35,860 bases of DNA, taken from an uncultured Sterolibacterium sp. (GTDB lineage: Bacteria > Pseudomonadota > Gammaproteobacteria > Burkholderiales > Rhodocyclaceae). A program made the position numbers and the translations under genes. The DNA lies in contig CAIVDC010000138.1 in assembly GCA_903904605.1 (NCBI GenBank), forward strand, positions 1 to 35,860. Direction: 5' to 3'. Of this stretch, positions 10,679 through 20,532 are shown piece by piece; position 1 is the stretch's first letter, and every line of letters begins with the position of its first letter. The notes under the pieces are model-generated. The model ran no database searches and was not told where the DNA came from. It saw nothing but the letters and a program-made list of their open reading frames with translations.

Positions 10679-12169
10679 TCAGTCCTTGCCCCGCAACGCC
10701 GTTTCCAGCCGTTCGCACAGCGTCTTCAGGATCTTGATGCGGGCGTAATTCTTGTCATTGGCCTCGACCAGGGTCCACGGCGCAATCTCTGTGCTGGTGC
10801 GATCCACCATATGGCACACCGCCTGTTCATAGAGCGGCCACTTTTCGCGGTTGCGCCAGTCATCTTCGGTGATCTTGAAGCGCTTGAAGCGGGTCTCTTC
10901 GCGCTCCTTGAAACGGCGCAACTGTTCCTCGGCGGAAATCGCCAGCCAGAATTTGACCACGACGGCGCCGGCGCGGGTGATCTGCTCCTCGAAGTCGTTG
11001 ATCTCGGCATAGGCCCGCATCCAGTCCGGTTCCGAGCAGTAAGCTTCGACCCGTTCGACCAGCACCCGGCCGTACCAGGAACGGTCGAACATGGCGATGC
11101 GGCCTAGCCTTGGCAGGCGCCGCCAGAAGCGCCACAGATAAGGCTGGGCGCGCTCCTCCTCGCTGGGCGCGGCGACCGGCACGATTCGGTACTGGCGCGC
11201 GTCGAGGGCGCTGGTGATGCGGCGGATGGCACCGCCCTTGCCGGCGGCGTCGTTGCCCTCGAAAACCACGATCAGGGACAGCTTCCTGAATCTCGGGTGG
11301 CGCGACAGCAGGTTCAACCGGCCCTGCCAGTGCTCCAGTTCCCCGGGATAGGCCTTCCTGGCGATCTTCCTGGACAGATCGAGCCGGTTCAGGAGGTTGC
11401 TGCTGTCGATCGGGTGAACGATCGGTGCGCTGGCGATTCGCCTCGTCGTATCGCCTTCCCAGGCCAGGCGCTTTCTGATCGACTCAAGCAGGATGGTGCC
11501 GACGGTGACCGCGCGATAGCGTTCGTCCGAGCCATCGACCACGATCCATGGCGCGTAGGCCTGGCTGGTCTGGCGCAGGGCGTGCTGACTGACCTCGATA
11601 CGGGCGTCATAGTCCCTGTAGCCGCGCCAGTCGTCGGCGGTGATGCGCCAGCGTGTCGTGGGATCCTTCTCCAGGGCCTTCAGGCGCTTCTTCTGCGCTT
11701 CCTTGGCAAGATGGAACCAGAACTTGAAGATCAGCGCACCTTCGTCGGCGAGCATTTTCTCGAAACGATTGATCTCGAACAGATGCTCCTCGAGTTCGGC
11801 AAGCTTGGTCTTGCCCAGGGAGTGCCGGAGGATAGGGTCGGCGTACCAGTTGCCGAACAGGATGCCGATCTTGCCCTTGGGCGGCAGCGCGCGCCAGAAG
11901 CGCCACAGCGCCGGACGCTCGAGTTCTTCCGTGGTGGGTTCCGAGAATGCGTAGGTTTCGATGAAACGCGGATCCATCCACTCGTTGAGCAGATTCACCG
12001 TTTCGCCCTTGCCCGCGCCATCGATGCCATTGACCAGGATGATCACCGGGAAGCGGCCGCTCTGCTTCAGGTCGTATTGCACGTCGAGCAAATCCGCGCG
12101 CAGCGTCGGCATCGTCTTGGCATAGGCCTTCTTGTCTATCTTGTGGCCCAGTTCCGCGGATTCAAACAT
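10679..12169 (-). CDS. pap: Polyphosphate:AMP phosphotransferase (PPK2 class II, tandem PPK2 domains)
   Basis: Cytosolic enzyme that uses inorganic polyphosphate to phosphorylate AMP to ADP. The 496 residues contain two PPK2 domains. The N-terminal one (about 20-240) keeps a P-loop (NGIDGAGKGET) but has FGNWYADPI where the active lid/Walker B segment is normally DRSWYGR. The C-terminal one (about 275-490) has both GNDAAGKGG and FDRSWYGR, so catalysis should reside there, as known for this class. The ATG at 12169 follows a good GGGAG site and gives the common family start MFESAELGHKID; a 24-residue upstream extension is less likely. It shares the window with phoU and psiE, hinting at phosphate-related physiology, but not an operon with them. 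Confidence 0.93.
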   Translation of the reverse strand: MFESAELGHKIDKKAYAKTMPTLRADLLDVQYDLKQSGRFPVIILVNGIDGAGKGETVNLLNEWMDPRFIETYAFSEPTTEELERPALWRFWRALPPKGKIGILFGNWYADPILRHSLGKTKLAELEEHLFEINRFEKMLADEGALIFKFWFHLAKEAQKKRLKALEKDPTTRWRITADDWRGYRDYDARIEVSQHALRQTSQAYAPWIVVDGSDERYRAVTVGTILLESIRKRLAWEGDTTRRIASAPIVHPIDSSNLLNRLDLSRKIARKAYPGELEHWQGRLNLLSRHPRFRKLSLIVVFEGNDAAGKGGAIRRITSALDARQYRIVPVAAPSEEERAQPYLWRFWRRLPRLGRIAMFDRSWYGRVLVERVEAYCSEPDWMRAYAEINDFEEQITRAGAVVVKFWLAISAEEQLRRFKEREETRFKRFKITEDDWRNREKWPLYEQAVCHMVDRTSTEIAPWTLVEANDKNYARIKILKTLCERLETALRGKD

Positions 12170-12194
12170 CAGTGACTCCCAATAGTTGCTTCCT

Positions 12195-12242
12195 GGCACA
12201 AGTGCCCTCTCGGGTATAAGTGCCTGGGTTGTCTTCGACAAC
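12195..12242 (-). promoter_or_regulatory. Inverted repeats between rsmE and pap
   Basis: The 81-base gap holds a perfect GTTGTC/GACAAC hairpin with a 3-base loop (12228-12242), just after the rsmE stop, and a GGCAC/GTGCC palindrome (12195-12206). GGCACTT occurs twice on the minus strand. There is no U-run. It may be a weak terminator for rsmE or part of a pap promoter. Confidence 0.35.
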
Positions 12243-12250
12243 TGCGCGCA

Positions 12251-12979
12251 CTAAAAATCTCCCCACAGCGCCATGACGGCGGCAATCGCCGCAAGCCCGG
12301 CGGTTTCCGTCCTGAGCACTCGCGGTCCGAGCGACACCGGCTGGAAACCGGCGCTCCGCGCCGCCCGCTCCTCCTCCGGGTCGAAGCCGCCTTCCGGTCC
12401 GACCATGAGCGTCAGGGCGCCCTCGGGAGGCGCGAACGACGCCAGGCGAAGCCCCTGATGCGGCGAAAGGAGGAACCGGGTTTCACCGTCGCCCGCCGGC
12501 TGCGCCAGATAATGCGGCAGATCGATGAGGCCCGACAGCGCCGGCAGCCGGTTGCGGCCGCACTGCTCGCAAGCCGATACGGCCACCTGGTGCCAGTGGC
12601 GCTGACGCTTTTCCGCCCGTTCCCCGGCAAGCCGCACAACGCTGCGCTTGGCCTGCAAGGGCACGATGGCGCTGACGCCCAGTTCGACGGCCTTTTGCAC
12701 CACCCAGTCCATCTTGTCCGCGGCGGGCAGCGCCTGGACCAGCGTAAGTTGCAGTCCCGATTCGCACTCGGCGTCCCGCCACCCGCCAAGCTCGACCCGC
12801 AATTCGCGCCCGGCCTCGACGACGCGGCCGGCCCACTCGCCGCCGCTGCCGTCGAAGAGCACCAGCTCATCGCCCGTATCCAGCCGCAGAACGCGCAGCG
12901 CATGGTGCGCCGCCTGCGGCGGCAGGGTGATCACCTGGCCGGACGCCAAGGACTCGGGACAGAAGAAGCGCGGCGCCAT
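12251..12979 (-). CDS. rsmE: 16S rRNA (uracil-1498-N3)-methyltransferase
   Basis: SPOUT-fold, SAM-dependent enzyme methylating U1498 of 16S rRNA in the decoding region. The 242-residue product has an N-terminal PUA-like domain (about 1-75, ITLPPQAAHHALRVLRL) and the C-terminal knotted domain with LMVGPEGGF and LGPRVLRTETA, both RsmE signatures. The length equals the E. coli protein (243). Its ATG directly abuts the cbbR stop (no bases between), so it may be translated from the cbbR message. RsmE has no known role in carbon fixation, so this pairing looks like a transcriptional hitch-hiker. Confidence 0.94.
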   Translation of the reverse strand: MAPRFFCPESLASGQVITLPPQAAHHALRVLRLDTGDELVLFDGSGGEWAGRVVEAGRELRVELGGWRDAECESGLQLTLVQALPAADKMDWVVQKAVELGVSAIVPLQAKRSVVRLAGERAEKRQRHWHQVAVSACEQCGRNRLPALSGLIDLPHYLAQPAGDGETRFLLSPHQGLRLASFAPPEGALTLMVGPEGGFDPEEERAARSAGFQPVSLGPRVLRTETAGLAAIAAVMALWGDF

Positions 12980-13918
12980 TCAGCCGGCGCGGCCGATAAG
13001 CCCCGCCGCTGGATCGGCGCGCATCAGGCGCGGCCCTTCCTTGCAGAGGAACTGGTTGAAGGCATCGGCCAGCGGCAGCAACTGCTTCCCGGCGCGGCGC
13101 ACGACATTCCACTGGCGCACGACCGGTGTGCCCGACACGCGCAGCCGGACGATATGACCGACCGCCAGTTCGAGCCTGAGGGTGTTCTCCGAAATGAAGG
13201 AAAGGCCCATGCCGGCCATCACCGACTGCTTGATGGTCTCGTTGCTCTGCATCTCGAAGGTATGCGCCAGTACCACGCCCTGTTCGGCAAAATAGCGCTC
13301 CATCGCGCTCCTCGTGCCAGAACCCGGTTCGCGGATGAGAAAGGTCTCGCCGGCCAGGTCGGCGGCACTGATGCGTCGGCGCTTGGCGAGCGGATGATCC
13401 GGCGCGGCGATGATGACCAGCGGATTGTCGGCGAAGGCCTCGGCGACCGTCTCGAGTTCCTGCGGCGCCCGGCCCATGATGGCGAAGTCGATCTGGTTAT
13501 CGGCGAGCAGGCGCACGATTTCTTCGCGATTGTGCACGGCCAGCGTGAGTTCAATGCCCGGATGGCGCGCGCGGAATTGAGCCAGGAGGCGGGGGGCGAA
13601 ATACTTTGCGGTGCTGACCACACCGATCGACAGGTGGCCCCCGCGCACGCCGCGAATCGCTGCCAGCGCCGCGGCCGCAGCCGCAACCTGCTGCGCGATC
13701 AGGCGGGCATGGCGCGCCAGTTCGGCGCCGGCGTCGGTGAGAAAGATCTTCTTGCCGACCTGCTCGGTCAGCGGCATGCCCGCCTCTTCTTCGAGGCTCT
13801 TCACCTGCATCGAGACCGCCGGCTGCGTCAGATGCAGCTCCTCCGCGGCACGCGAGAACGACAGGTGGCGCGCCACTGCCTCGAAAACCTTGAGCTGGCG
13901 AAAGGTGACGTGGTTCAT
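12980..13918 (-). CDS. cbbR: LysR-type regulator of the cbb operons
   Basis: Transcription activator of Calvin-cycle genes, typically responding to metabolites such as RuBP, PEP or NADPH. The 312-residue product begins with a LysR winged-HTH (about 3-62: FRQLKVFEAVARHLSFSRAA, then LTQPAVSMQVKSLEEEAG), followed by an effector-binding periplasmic-protein-like domain (about 90-300). Assignment to CbbR rests on the N-terminus and on the divergent position next to cbbY-cbbM. The 90-base divergent gap contains one copy of the module proposed as its operator, consistent with LysR autoregulation. rsmE follows with no gap. Confidence 0.93.
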   Translation of the reverse strand: MNHVTFRQLKVFEAVARHLSFSRAAEELHLTQPAVSMQVKSLEEEAGMPLTEQVGKKIFLTDAGAELARHARLIAQQVAAAAAALAAIRGVRGGHLSIGVVSTAKYFAPRLLAQFRARHPGIELTLAVHNREEIVRLLADNQIDFAIMGRAPQELETVAEAFADNPLVIIAAPDHPLAKRRRISAADLAGETFLIREPGSGTRSAMERYFAEQGVVLAHTFEMQSNETIKQSVMAGMGLSFISENTLRLELAVGHIVRLRVSGTPVVRQWNVVRRAGKQLLPLADAFNQFLCKEGPRLMRADPAAGLIGRAG

Positions 13919-13946
13919 CGAGCGGCTCCGGTAAGTGACGCACAGC

Positions 13947-13983
13947 TTATCATCATCATCAATATTCGTGACTGTTGCTTATG
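13947..13983 (+). promoter_or_regulatory. CbbR-type operator module, copy 1 (cbbR/cbbY divergent promoter)
   Basis: The 37-bp segment begins TTATCATCATCATCA, has TGA at offset 23 and TTATG at offset 33-37. Those elements sit at exactly the same offsets in the cbbM and cbbF promoters. The first arm is degenerate relative to the TTAT-N7-ATAA form in the other two and includes a (ATC)4 run (13949-13960). A second inverted repeat, GCTTA (13977-13981)/TAAGC (13996-14000), overlaps its end. It sits in the classic place for LysR autoregulation. Confidence 0.55.
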
Positions 13984-14008
13984 GGGAATCGCCGCTAAGC
14001 TGGCCGCC

Positions 14009-14719
14009 ATGACACTTCGCGCATTGATCTTCGACGTCGATGGCACGCTCGCCGATACCGAGCGCGACGGCCATCGCCCGGCCTTCAACGCGGCGTTCGC
14101 GGAGGCCGGCCTGTCCTGGGCATGGGACGAGACTGTCTATGGGGAACTGCTCAAAGTCACCGGCGGCAAGGAACGCATCCGTCACTACGCCGAATGCCTT
14201 GACCCTGCCTGCGCTGCCCGCCCCGATTTCGAGGCGCTGGTCCACCAGCTGCACCGGTCCAAGACGCGCCATTATCTGGAACTGGTCGAGGCCGGCGGCA
14301 TCCCGCTGCGTCCGGGCGTGGCCAGGCTGATCCGGGAGGTTCGCGCTGCCGGTCTGAGGCTGGCCATCGCCACGACCACCACCCGGGAAAACGTGACCGC
14401 CCTGCTCGACGCCAGCCTGGCGCCCGGGGCCGGATCCTGGTTCGAGGTGATCGCAGCCGGCGACATCGTTCCCGCGAAGAAACCGGCCCCCGACGTCTAC
14501 CGCTACGTCCTCAAGCACATGGACCTTTCCGCCGGCGCCTGCCTGGCGCTGGAGGACAGCCAGCACGGACTGGCAGCGGCCGCAGCGGCCGGCATCGCGA
14601 CCGTGGTGACGGTCACCGACTACAGCCGCGGCCAGGATTTCCGCGGCGCGCGCGCCGTGCTCGCCGACCTGGGAGAGGCGGACCTGGCGCAACTCCGCGG
14701 CTGGCACCGGAGCACATGA
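14009..14719 (+). CDS. cbbY: CbbY-type HAD sugar phosphatase (xylulose-1,5-bisphosphate phosphatase)
   Basis: HAD-superfamily phosphatase that removes xylulose 1,5-bisphosphate, a misfire product that inhibits RuBisCO. The 236 residues carry all HAD motifs: I FDVDGTLADTE (nucleophile and acid Asp9/Asp11), II the Thr of IATTTT, III the lysine in PAKKPAPDVY, IV LEDSQHG. A cap domain lies between motifs I and II. A much longer open frame runs upstream through rsmE and cbbR antisense, but the ATG at 14009 starts just before motif I. It is divergent from cbbR and 113 bases ahead of cbbM, the usual place for a RuBisCO repair/protection gene. Confidence 0.94.
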   Translation: MTLRALIFDVDGTLADTERDGHRPAFNAAFAEAGLSWAWDETVYGELLKVTGGKERIRHYAECLDPACAARPDFEALVHQLHRSKTRHYLELVEAGGIPLRPGVARLIREVRAAGLRLAIATTTTRENVTALLDASLAPGAGSWFEVIAAGDIVPAKKPAPDVYRYVLKHMDLSAGACLALEDSQHGLAAAAAAGIATVVTVTDYSRGQDFRGARAVLADLGEADLAQLRGWHRST

Positions 14720-14723
14720 TTAC

Positions 14724-14760
14724 TTATGCTAGCCATAAAAATCTATGAATATTTATTATG
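14724..14760 (+). promoter_or_regulatory. CbbR-type operator module, copy 2 (cbbM promoter)
   Basis: Starts with TTATGCTAGCCATAA, a palindrome TTATG-N5-CATAA that fits the LysR T-N11-A core. TGAAT follows at offset 23-27 and TTATG at offset 33-37. The stretch is strikingly AT-rich against its surroundings and lies 72 bases upstream of the cbbM ATG, right after the cbbY stop. LysR activators typically bind one strong palindromic site and a weaker site nearer the -35; this layout would fit. Confidence 0.65.
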
Positions 14761-14832
14761 AACGGCACGGACTATTATTTCCTCATGCCTGAACCATCCA
14801 GCACATCAACCCAGTACCAAGGAGAGTAAAGC

Positions 14833-16215
14833 ATGGATCAATCGAACCGCTACGCGCGCCTCGATCTCAATGAAACCGACCTGATCAGGGGCGGCGCCCA
14901 CGTGCTGTGCGCCTACGTCATGAAACCGAAGCCCGGTTATGGCGACTTTCTGGCCACCGCCGCGCACTTCGCCGCAGAGTCCTCGACCGGCACCAACGTC
15001 GAGGTCGGCACCACCGACGATTTCACCCGCGGCGTCGATGCCCTGGTCTATGAGATCGACGAAGCCCGCGAGATCGTGAAGATCGCCTACCCGGTCGAGC
15101 TTTTCGACCGCAACATCACCGACGGCCGGGCCATGCTCGCGTCGGTCTGGACACTGACGATAGGCAACAACCAGGGCATGGGCGACGTCGAGTACGCCAA
15201 GATGCACGACATTTTCATTCCGCCGAAATTCCTGGCGCTGTTCGACGGCCCGGCGATCAATATCGTCGATATGTGGCGTTTGCTGGACCGCCCCCTGGTC
15301 AACGGCGGCATGGTCGTGGGCACCATCATCAAGCCGAAGCTGGGCCTGCGCCCGCAGCCCTTCGCCGACGCCTGCTATCAGTTCTGGCTGGGCGGCGACT
15401 TCATCAAGAACGACGAACCGCAGGGCAACCAGGTGTTCGCGCCGCTCAAGGACACCATCCGCCTGGTCGCCGACTCGATGCGCCGCGCCCAGGACAAGAC
15501 CGGCGAGGCCAAGATCTTCTCGGCCAACATCACCGCCGACGATCCGTTCGAGATGATCGCGCGCGGCGAATACATCCTCGAGACCTTCGCCGAGAACGCC
15601 TCCCACGTCGCCTTCCTGGTCGACGGCTATGTCGCCGGACCCACGGCCATCACGACCTGCCGCCGCCGCTTCCCGTCGCAGTTTCTGCATTACCACCGCG
15701 CCGGCCACGGCGCAGTGACCAGCCCGCAGAGCAAGCGCGGCTACACCGCCTTCGTCCATTGCAAGATGTCCCGCCTGCAGGGCGCCTCGGGCATCCACAT
15801 CGGCACCATGGGCTACGGCAAGATGGAAAGCGAAAAGGACGACCGCAACATCGCCTACATGCTGGAGCGCGACTCGGCCGACGGTCCCTTCTACCACCAG
15901 GAGTGGCAGGGCATGAAGGCCACCACCGGGATCATTTCCGGCGGCATGAACGCCCTGCGCCTGCCCGGCTTCTTCGACAACCTGGGCCATTGCAACGTCA
16001 TCCAGACTTCTGGCGGCGGCGCCTTCGGCCACAAGGACGGCGGCGTCGCCGGTGCCAAATCCCTGAAGCAGGCGCGCGACGCCTGGATGTCCGGCGTCGA
16101 CCTGATCGAATATGCCAAGGATCATCCGGAACTCAGGGGCGCCTTCGAGACTTTCACGGACGACTCGGACAAGCTCTATCCGGGCTGGCGCGAAGCGCTT
16201 AAGGTGCATAAATAG
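14833..16215 (+). CDS. cbbM: Ribulose-1,5-bisphosphate carboxylase/oxygenase, form II
   Basis: Carboxylates RuBP to two 3-phosphoglycerates. The 460-residue protein is a form II large subunit (R. rubrum enzyme 466) and no small-subunit gene is nearby. Visible active-site elements: [10 protein letters not shown] with catalytic Lys167 and Lys169, [11 protein letters not shown] with the carbamylated Lys192 and metal ligands Asp194/Glu195, the HYHRAGHGA segment and loop 6 with GKME. A strong AAGGAGAG site at 14819-14826 precedes the ATG, suggesting high expression. A CbbR-type module lies upstream; cbbQ and cbbO follow immediately. Form II enzymes have low CO2/O2 specificity and are typically used at high CO2 and low oxygen, which hints at a microaerobic or anaerobic autotrophic habit. 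Confidence 0.98.
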   Translation: MDQSNRYARLDLNETDLIRGGAHVLCAYVMKPKPGYGDFLATAAHFAAESSTGTNVEVGTTDDFTRGVDALVYEIDEAREIVKIAYPVELFDRNITDGRAMLASVWTLTIGNNQGMGDVEYAKMHDIFIPPKFLALFDGPAINIVDMWRLLDRPLVNGGMVVGTIIKPKLGLRPQPFADACYQFWLGGDFIKNDEPQGNQVFAPLKDTIRLVADSMRRAQDKTGEAKIFSANITADDPFEMIARGEYILETFAENASHVAFLVDGYVAGPTAITTCRRRFPSQFLHYHRAGHGAVTSPQSKRGYTAFVHCKMSRLQGASGIHIGTMGYGKMESEKDDRNIAYMLERDSADGPFYHQEWQGMKATTGIISGGMNALRLPGFFDNLGHCNVIQTSGGGAFGHKDGGVAGAKSLKQARDAWMSGVDLIEYAKDHPELRGAFETFTDDSDKLYPGWREALKVHK

Positions 16216-16224
16216 GCCGGCGCC

Positions 16225-17031
16225 ATGACGAGCGACATCGACCAGTACCGTATCGGCAGCGAACCCTACTACGAGGCGCAGGGCAACGAGATCGCCCTGT
16301 ACGAGGCGGCCTACGCCGCCAGCCTGCCGGTGATGATCAAGGGCCCGACCGGCTGCGGCAAGTCGCGCTTCGTCGAGCACATGGCCTGGCGGCTCGGCCG
16401 GCCCCTCGTCACCGTCGCCTGCAACGAGGACATGAGCGCCTCGGATCTGGTCGGCCGCTTCCTGCTCGACCGGGACGGCACGCGCTGGCAGGACGGACCG
16501 CTGACGCAGGCGGCGCGCCTGGGCGCCATCTGCTATCTCGACGAGATCGTCGAGGCGCGCAAGGACACCACCGTGGTCATCCATCCGCTCACCGACTACC
16601 GGCGCACCCTGCCGCTGGACAAGAAGGGCGAACTGGTCCATGCCCACCCCGACTTCCAGCTCGTGATCTCCTTCAATCCCGGCTACCAGAGCCTGATGAA
16701 GGATCTCAAGCAATCGACCAAGCAACGCTTCACCGCGCTGGAGTTCGACTATGCCGATCCGGCCGTCGAGGCGGCGATCGTGGCCAAGGAAACCGGCATC
16801 GGGGCGGAGGTCGCGGCAAAGCTCGTCGCCGTCGCACAGAACGCCCGCGCCCTGAAGGGACACGGCCTGGAGGAAGGGATCTCGACGCGCCTCCTGGTCT
16901 ATGCCGCCAGGCTGATGAGCCGCGGGATCGCCGCCGGGGAAGCGGCCCGCATGGCCATGGTGCGGCCGATCACCGACGACGGCGACGTCCGCTCGACGCT
17001 CGAACACGCGATCGACCTGATCTTCACCTGA
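16225..17031 (+). CDS. cbbQ: RuBisCO activase component CbbQ (MoxR-type AAA+ ATPase)
   Basis: AAA+ motor that works with CbbO to strip inhibitory sugar phosphates from RuBisCO. The 268 residues show Walker A GPTGCGKS (40-47), Walker B ICYLDE (102-107), a sensor 1 segment around VISFNPGYQ, and the CbbQ/NirQ/GpvN C-terminal helical part. It begins nine bases after the cbbM stop and is followed by cbbO after 14 bases, giving a cbbM-Q-O block as in other form II autotrophs. NirQ/NorQ are close relatives, but the cbbM context settles the name. Confidence 0.95.
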   Translation: MTSDIDQYRIGSEPYYEAQGNEIALYEAAYAASLPVMIKGPTGCGKSRFVEHMAWRLGRPLVTVACNEDMSASDLVGRFLLDRDGTRWQDGPLTQAARLGAICYLDEIVEARKDTTVVIHPLTDYRRTLPLDKKGELVHAHPDFQLVISFNPGYQSLMKDLKQSTKQRFTALEFDYADPAVEAAIVAKETGIGAEVAAKLVAVAQNARALKGHGLEEGISTRLLVYAARLMSRGIAAGEAARMAMVRPITDDGDVRSTLEHAIDLIFT

Positions 17032-17045
17032 CGGGACGAAGCTCG

Positions 17046-19265
17046 GTGGCCGACGATCTCGTCATCCGGCGCGCCCGTCTGCGCTGCCATGTCGCCCGAC
17101 TCGACGAGGTATTCCCCGGATGCCTGGCCGAGGCCTCACGCCTTCTGTCGCCCGCCGGTGTCGATGCCTGGCTCGATGCCGCTTCGGGAATTTGCGCCTT
17201 GGGCCGAGGACAGGAACTGCCGCTGATCTTCCTGGAGAACATGCCGCCGGTGGCCAAGCTCTGCGGCGAGGGCCTGATTCCGGAAGTGGCGGCGATGGCC
17301 CGCGGTCTTTCGATTGCCGGCTCGGCCCGGGCCATAGCGCCGTTTCTCGGCCGGCTGCCGGCGGTGGCCCGCCGGCTCGAAGGCTTGGATCTGATGCAGG
17401 TCTATTTCGACATCGTGCGCAGCATCGCAGAACAGGCGCCGGGCGCGCTGCCCGACTTCCTCGATCGCATCGACACCCTGCTCGGGCAGATTTCCATCGG
17501 CGGCGTGATGAACTGGGTCGATTACGGCCTCAGGAGCTACCGCGGCCAGCTGCACCGCGCGGCGGATTACTTTTCCCTGCAGGCGGCCGACAGCCGGGCG
17601 GCATTGCAGCGCGAGCGGTCCGGCACGCTGATCGCGGACCAGGAGCGCGGGCTGCGCCTCTATCTGAGAAGCCTGTGGGGCCTCGCCGAGAACTTCGAGG
17701 CCTACTCGCCGGCCTTCGATGTCGAGCGCAAACCTCGGCCGCACCTCGATCGGCTGGGTTTCCATCTGCCCGACGCCTACGACGACCTGGACGCCGTTTC
17801 CGGCCTCGACCGTTACCGGGCCGCGATCGCGCACATGGCGGCCCACCGGCTGTGGACCGAACCCCTCGTCGCCGACAACTTCAATCTCTATCAGCAACTG
17901 ATCATCGAGACTTTCGAGGATGCCCGGGTCGAATGGCTGGCCATGCAGCGCTACCCCGGGCTGCGCCGTTTGTGGCTGGCGCTGCACCCGAAGCCCCGGC
18001 CGGGAGACTGTCCGCCGGGCCATTCCTGCATCCGCCACCATGCGGCGATGCTCTCCCGCGCGCTTCTCGACCCGCAGCACGGCTACGACGATCCCGACTT
18101 GCTCGCAGCGGTGCGGCGTTTTCATGAACTCATGGCCAGGAACCCCCACCAGGGGCGCATCGCGGCCGGACTCGGCGTGGCCTACCTGATGAAAATCCAC
18201 GATGCCGATTTCCGCTCGCCGAAGGTGTTTTTCCGCGACACCGAGGCGAGCTACCGGGACGACAACCGCTACCTGTGGATCTTCCTGGAGGACAGCGAAG
18301 ACGAGGACGACTTCCATTCGGACCACCAGGTGGCCAATCCCAGGGCCGCGACGCCGGACCGCGGCGGCCTGTTCGCCCGCCACCTGCCGGAATGGGATTA
18401 TCTCGCGGGGAGCTACCGCCCGGACTGGGCGACCGTCTATGAGGCCGTCCAGGCGCCGGGCGATCCGGCTGTGATCGACCGCCTGCTCGACAAGCACGCG
18501 CCTCTGGCGCGGCAGTTGCGACGCCTGGTCGATCTTCTGAAGCCGCAGCAGCACAGGCGGGTGCGCCACCAGGAGGACGGACCGGAGATCGATCTCGACC
18601 TCGCCGTCGGCGCCATGATAGACGAGAAGAGCGGCACCACGCCCGATACGCGCATACACACGAACATCAAGCCGGACGGGCGGGACATCTCGGTGCTGGT
18701 GCTGCTCGACCTGTCGCAATCGGTCAATCAGACGCCTCCCGGCGCCGAATCCACGGTGCTGGAACTCGCCCGCGAAGCGGTCGCCCTGCTCGGCTGGGCC
18801 CTCGATGCCCTGGGCGACCCCTACGCGATCGCCGGCTTCGCCTCGAACAGCCGGCACGAGGTCCGCTACAGCCATATCAAGAGCTACGCGGAGGCGTGGG
18901 GCGAAGACGTGAAAGCAAGGTTGGCGGGCATGAGCGGCGCACTGTCGACGCGCATGGGTATCGCGCTGCGCCACGCCGGCCACAGCCTGGCCGACCAAGC
19001 CTCGGAGAAGAAGCTGCTGTTGCTGCTCACCGACGGCGAACCGGCCGACGTGGATGTCGAGGACGGCCAATACCTCCATGCCGACGCACGCCGCGCCGTC
19101 GAAGAGCTCACCGCCGCGGGAATATTCACCTTCTGCTTCAGCCTCGACCCGCGCGCCGACGCCTACGTCTCGAACATCTTCGGCAGCCACCGCTTCATGG
19201 TGCTGGACCGGATAGCGCGGCTGCCGGAGCGGCTGCCCAGGCTTTATCTGGAGCTGACACGCTGA
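17046..19265 (+). CDS. cbbO: RuBisCO activase adaptor CbbO (von Willebrand A domain)
   Basis: Partner of CbbQ that links the AAA+ ring to RuBisCO. The 739-residue product has a long N-terminal helical region (about 1-500) and a C-terminal VWA domain (about 545-735) with MIDAS motif DLSQS (555-559) and a second metal-site loop LLTDGEPAD. In known CbbQO systems the MIDAS is needed for RuBisCO binding. The start is a GTG at 17046, 14 bases after the cbbQ stop, with only a weak GGGACGA site, so it may depend on translation from cbbQ. The length is typical (about 740-780). Large antisense open frames over this gene are GC-driven shadows. Confidence 0.94.
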   Translation: MADDLVIRRARLRCHVARLDEVFPGCLAEASRLLSPAGVDAWLDAASGICALGRGQELPLIFLENMPPVAKLCGEGLIPEVAAMARGLSIAGSARAIAPFLGRLPAVARRLEGLDLMQVYFDIVRSIAEQAPGALPDFLDRIDTLLGQISIGGVMNWVDYGLRSYRGQLHRAADYFSLQAADSRAALQRERSGTLIADQERGLRLYLRSLWGLAENFEAYSPAFDVERKPRPHLDRLGFHLPDAYDDLDAVSGLDRYRAAIAHMAAHRLWTEPLVADNFNLYQQLIIETFEDARVEWLAMQRYPGLRRLWLALHPKPRPGDCPPGHSCIRHHAAMLSRALLDPQHGYDDPDLLAAVRRFHELMARNPHQGRIAAGLGVAYLMKIHDADFRSPKVFFRDTEASYRDDNRYLWIFLEDSEDEDDFHSDHQVANPRAATPDRGGLFARHLPEWDYLAGSYRPDWATVYEAVQAPGDPAVIDRLLDKHAPLARQLRRLVDLLKPQQHRRVRHQEDGPEIDLDLAVGAMIDEKSGTTPDTRIHTNIKPDGRDISVLVLLDLSQSVNQTPPGAESTVLELAREAVALLGWALDALGDPYAIAGFASNSRHEVRYSHIKSYAEAWGEDVKARLAGMSGALSTRMGIALRHAGHSLADQASEKKLLLLLTDGEPADVDVEDGQYLHADARRAVEELTAAGIFTFCFSLDPRADAYVSNIFGSHRFMVLDRIARLPERLPRLYLELTR

Positions 19266-19301
19266 GCGGCGCCGCCGGGAAACGACCAAACGCCGTCCGC
19301 C

Positions 19302-19338
19302 TTATTCTTACCATAAGAAAAAGTGAATGGCGCTTATG
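19302..19338 (+). promoter_or_regulatory. CbbR-type operator module, copy 3 (cbbF promoter)
   Basis: Begins TTATTCTTACCATAA (TTAT-N7-ATAA), then TGAAT at offset 23-27 and TTATG at offset 33-37, matching copy 2 at all these positions. The second element continues as CTTATGGGTAAG (19333-19344), a small palindrome of its own. It lies in the 178-base gap between cbbO and cbbF, 105 bases before the cbbF ATG, implying that cbbF-cbbP-cbbT has its own CbbR-driven promoter rather than relying on read-through from cbbM. Confidence 0.62.
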
Positions 19339-19443
19339 GGTAAGTCACATTAAATTCTGACTGTGCCGAATCCTCTTCGCAAGAGCCCCGGCGGAATGCC
19401 GGGGCAGCGGAGGGCAAGGCCTGACTAGTATCATGGGGGAGAA

Positions 19444-20523
<1,080 letters not shown>

Positions 20524-20532
20524 GAGAGATTC

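Noticed and set aside
13949..13960. (ATC)4 run in the cbbR/cbbY gap as a phase-variable repeat
   Set aside because: Only four units; too short for slippage-driven phase variation, and it overlaps the proposed operator arm.
14806..19289. Very long antisense open frames over cbbM, cbbQ and cbbO (over 700 codons each on the minus strand)
   Set aside because: They mirror strongly coding plus-strand genes in a high-GC sequence, show low-complexity Ala/Gly/Arg/His composition and no family motifs; they are shadows of codon bias.
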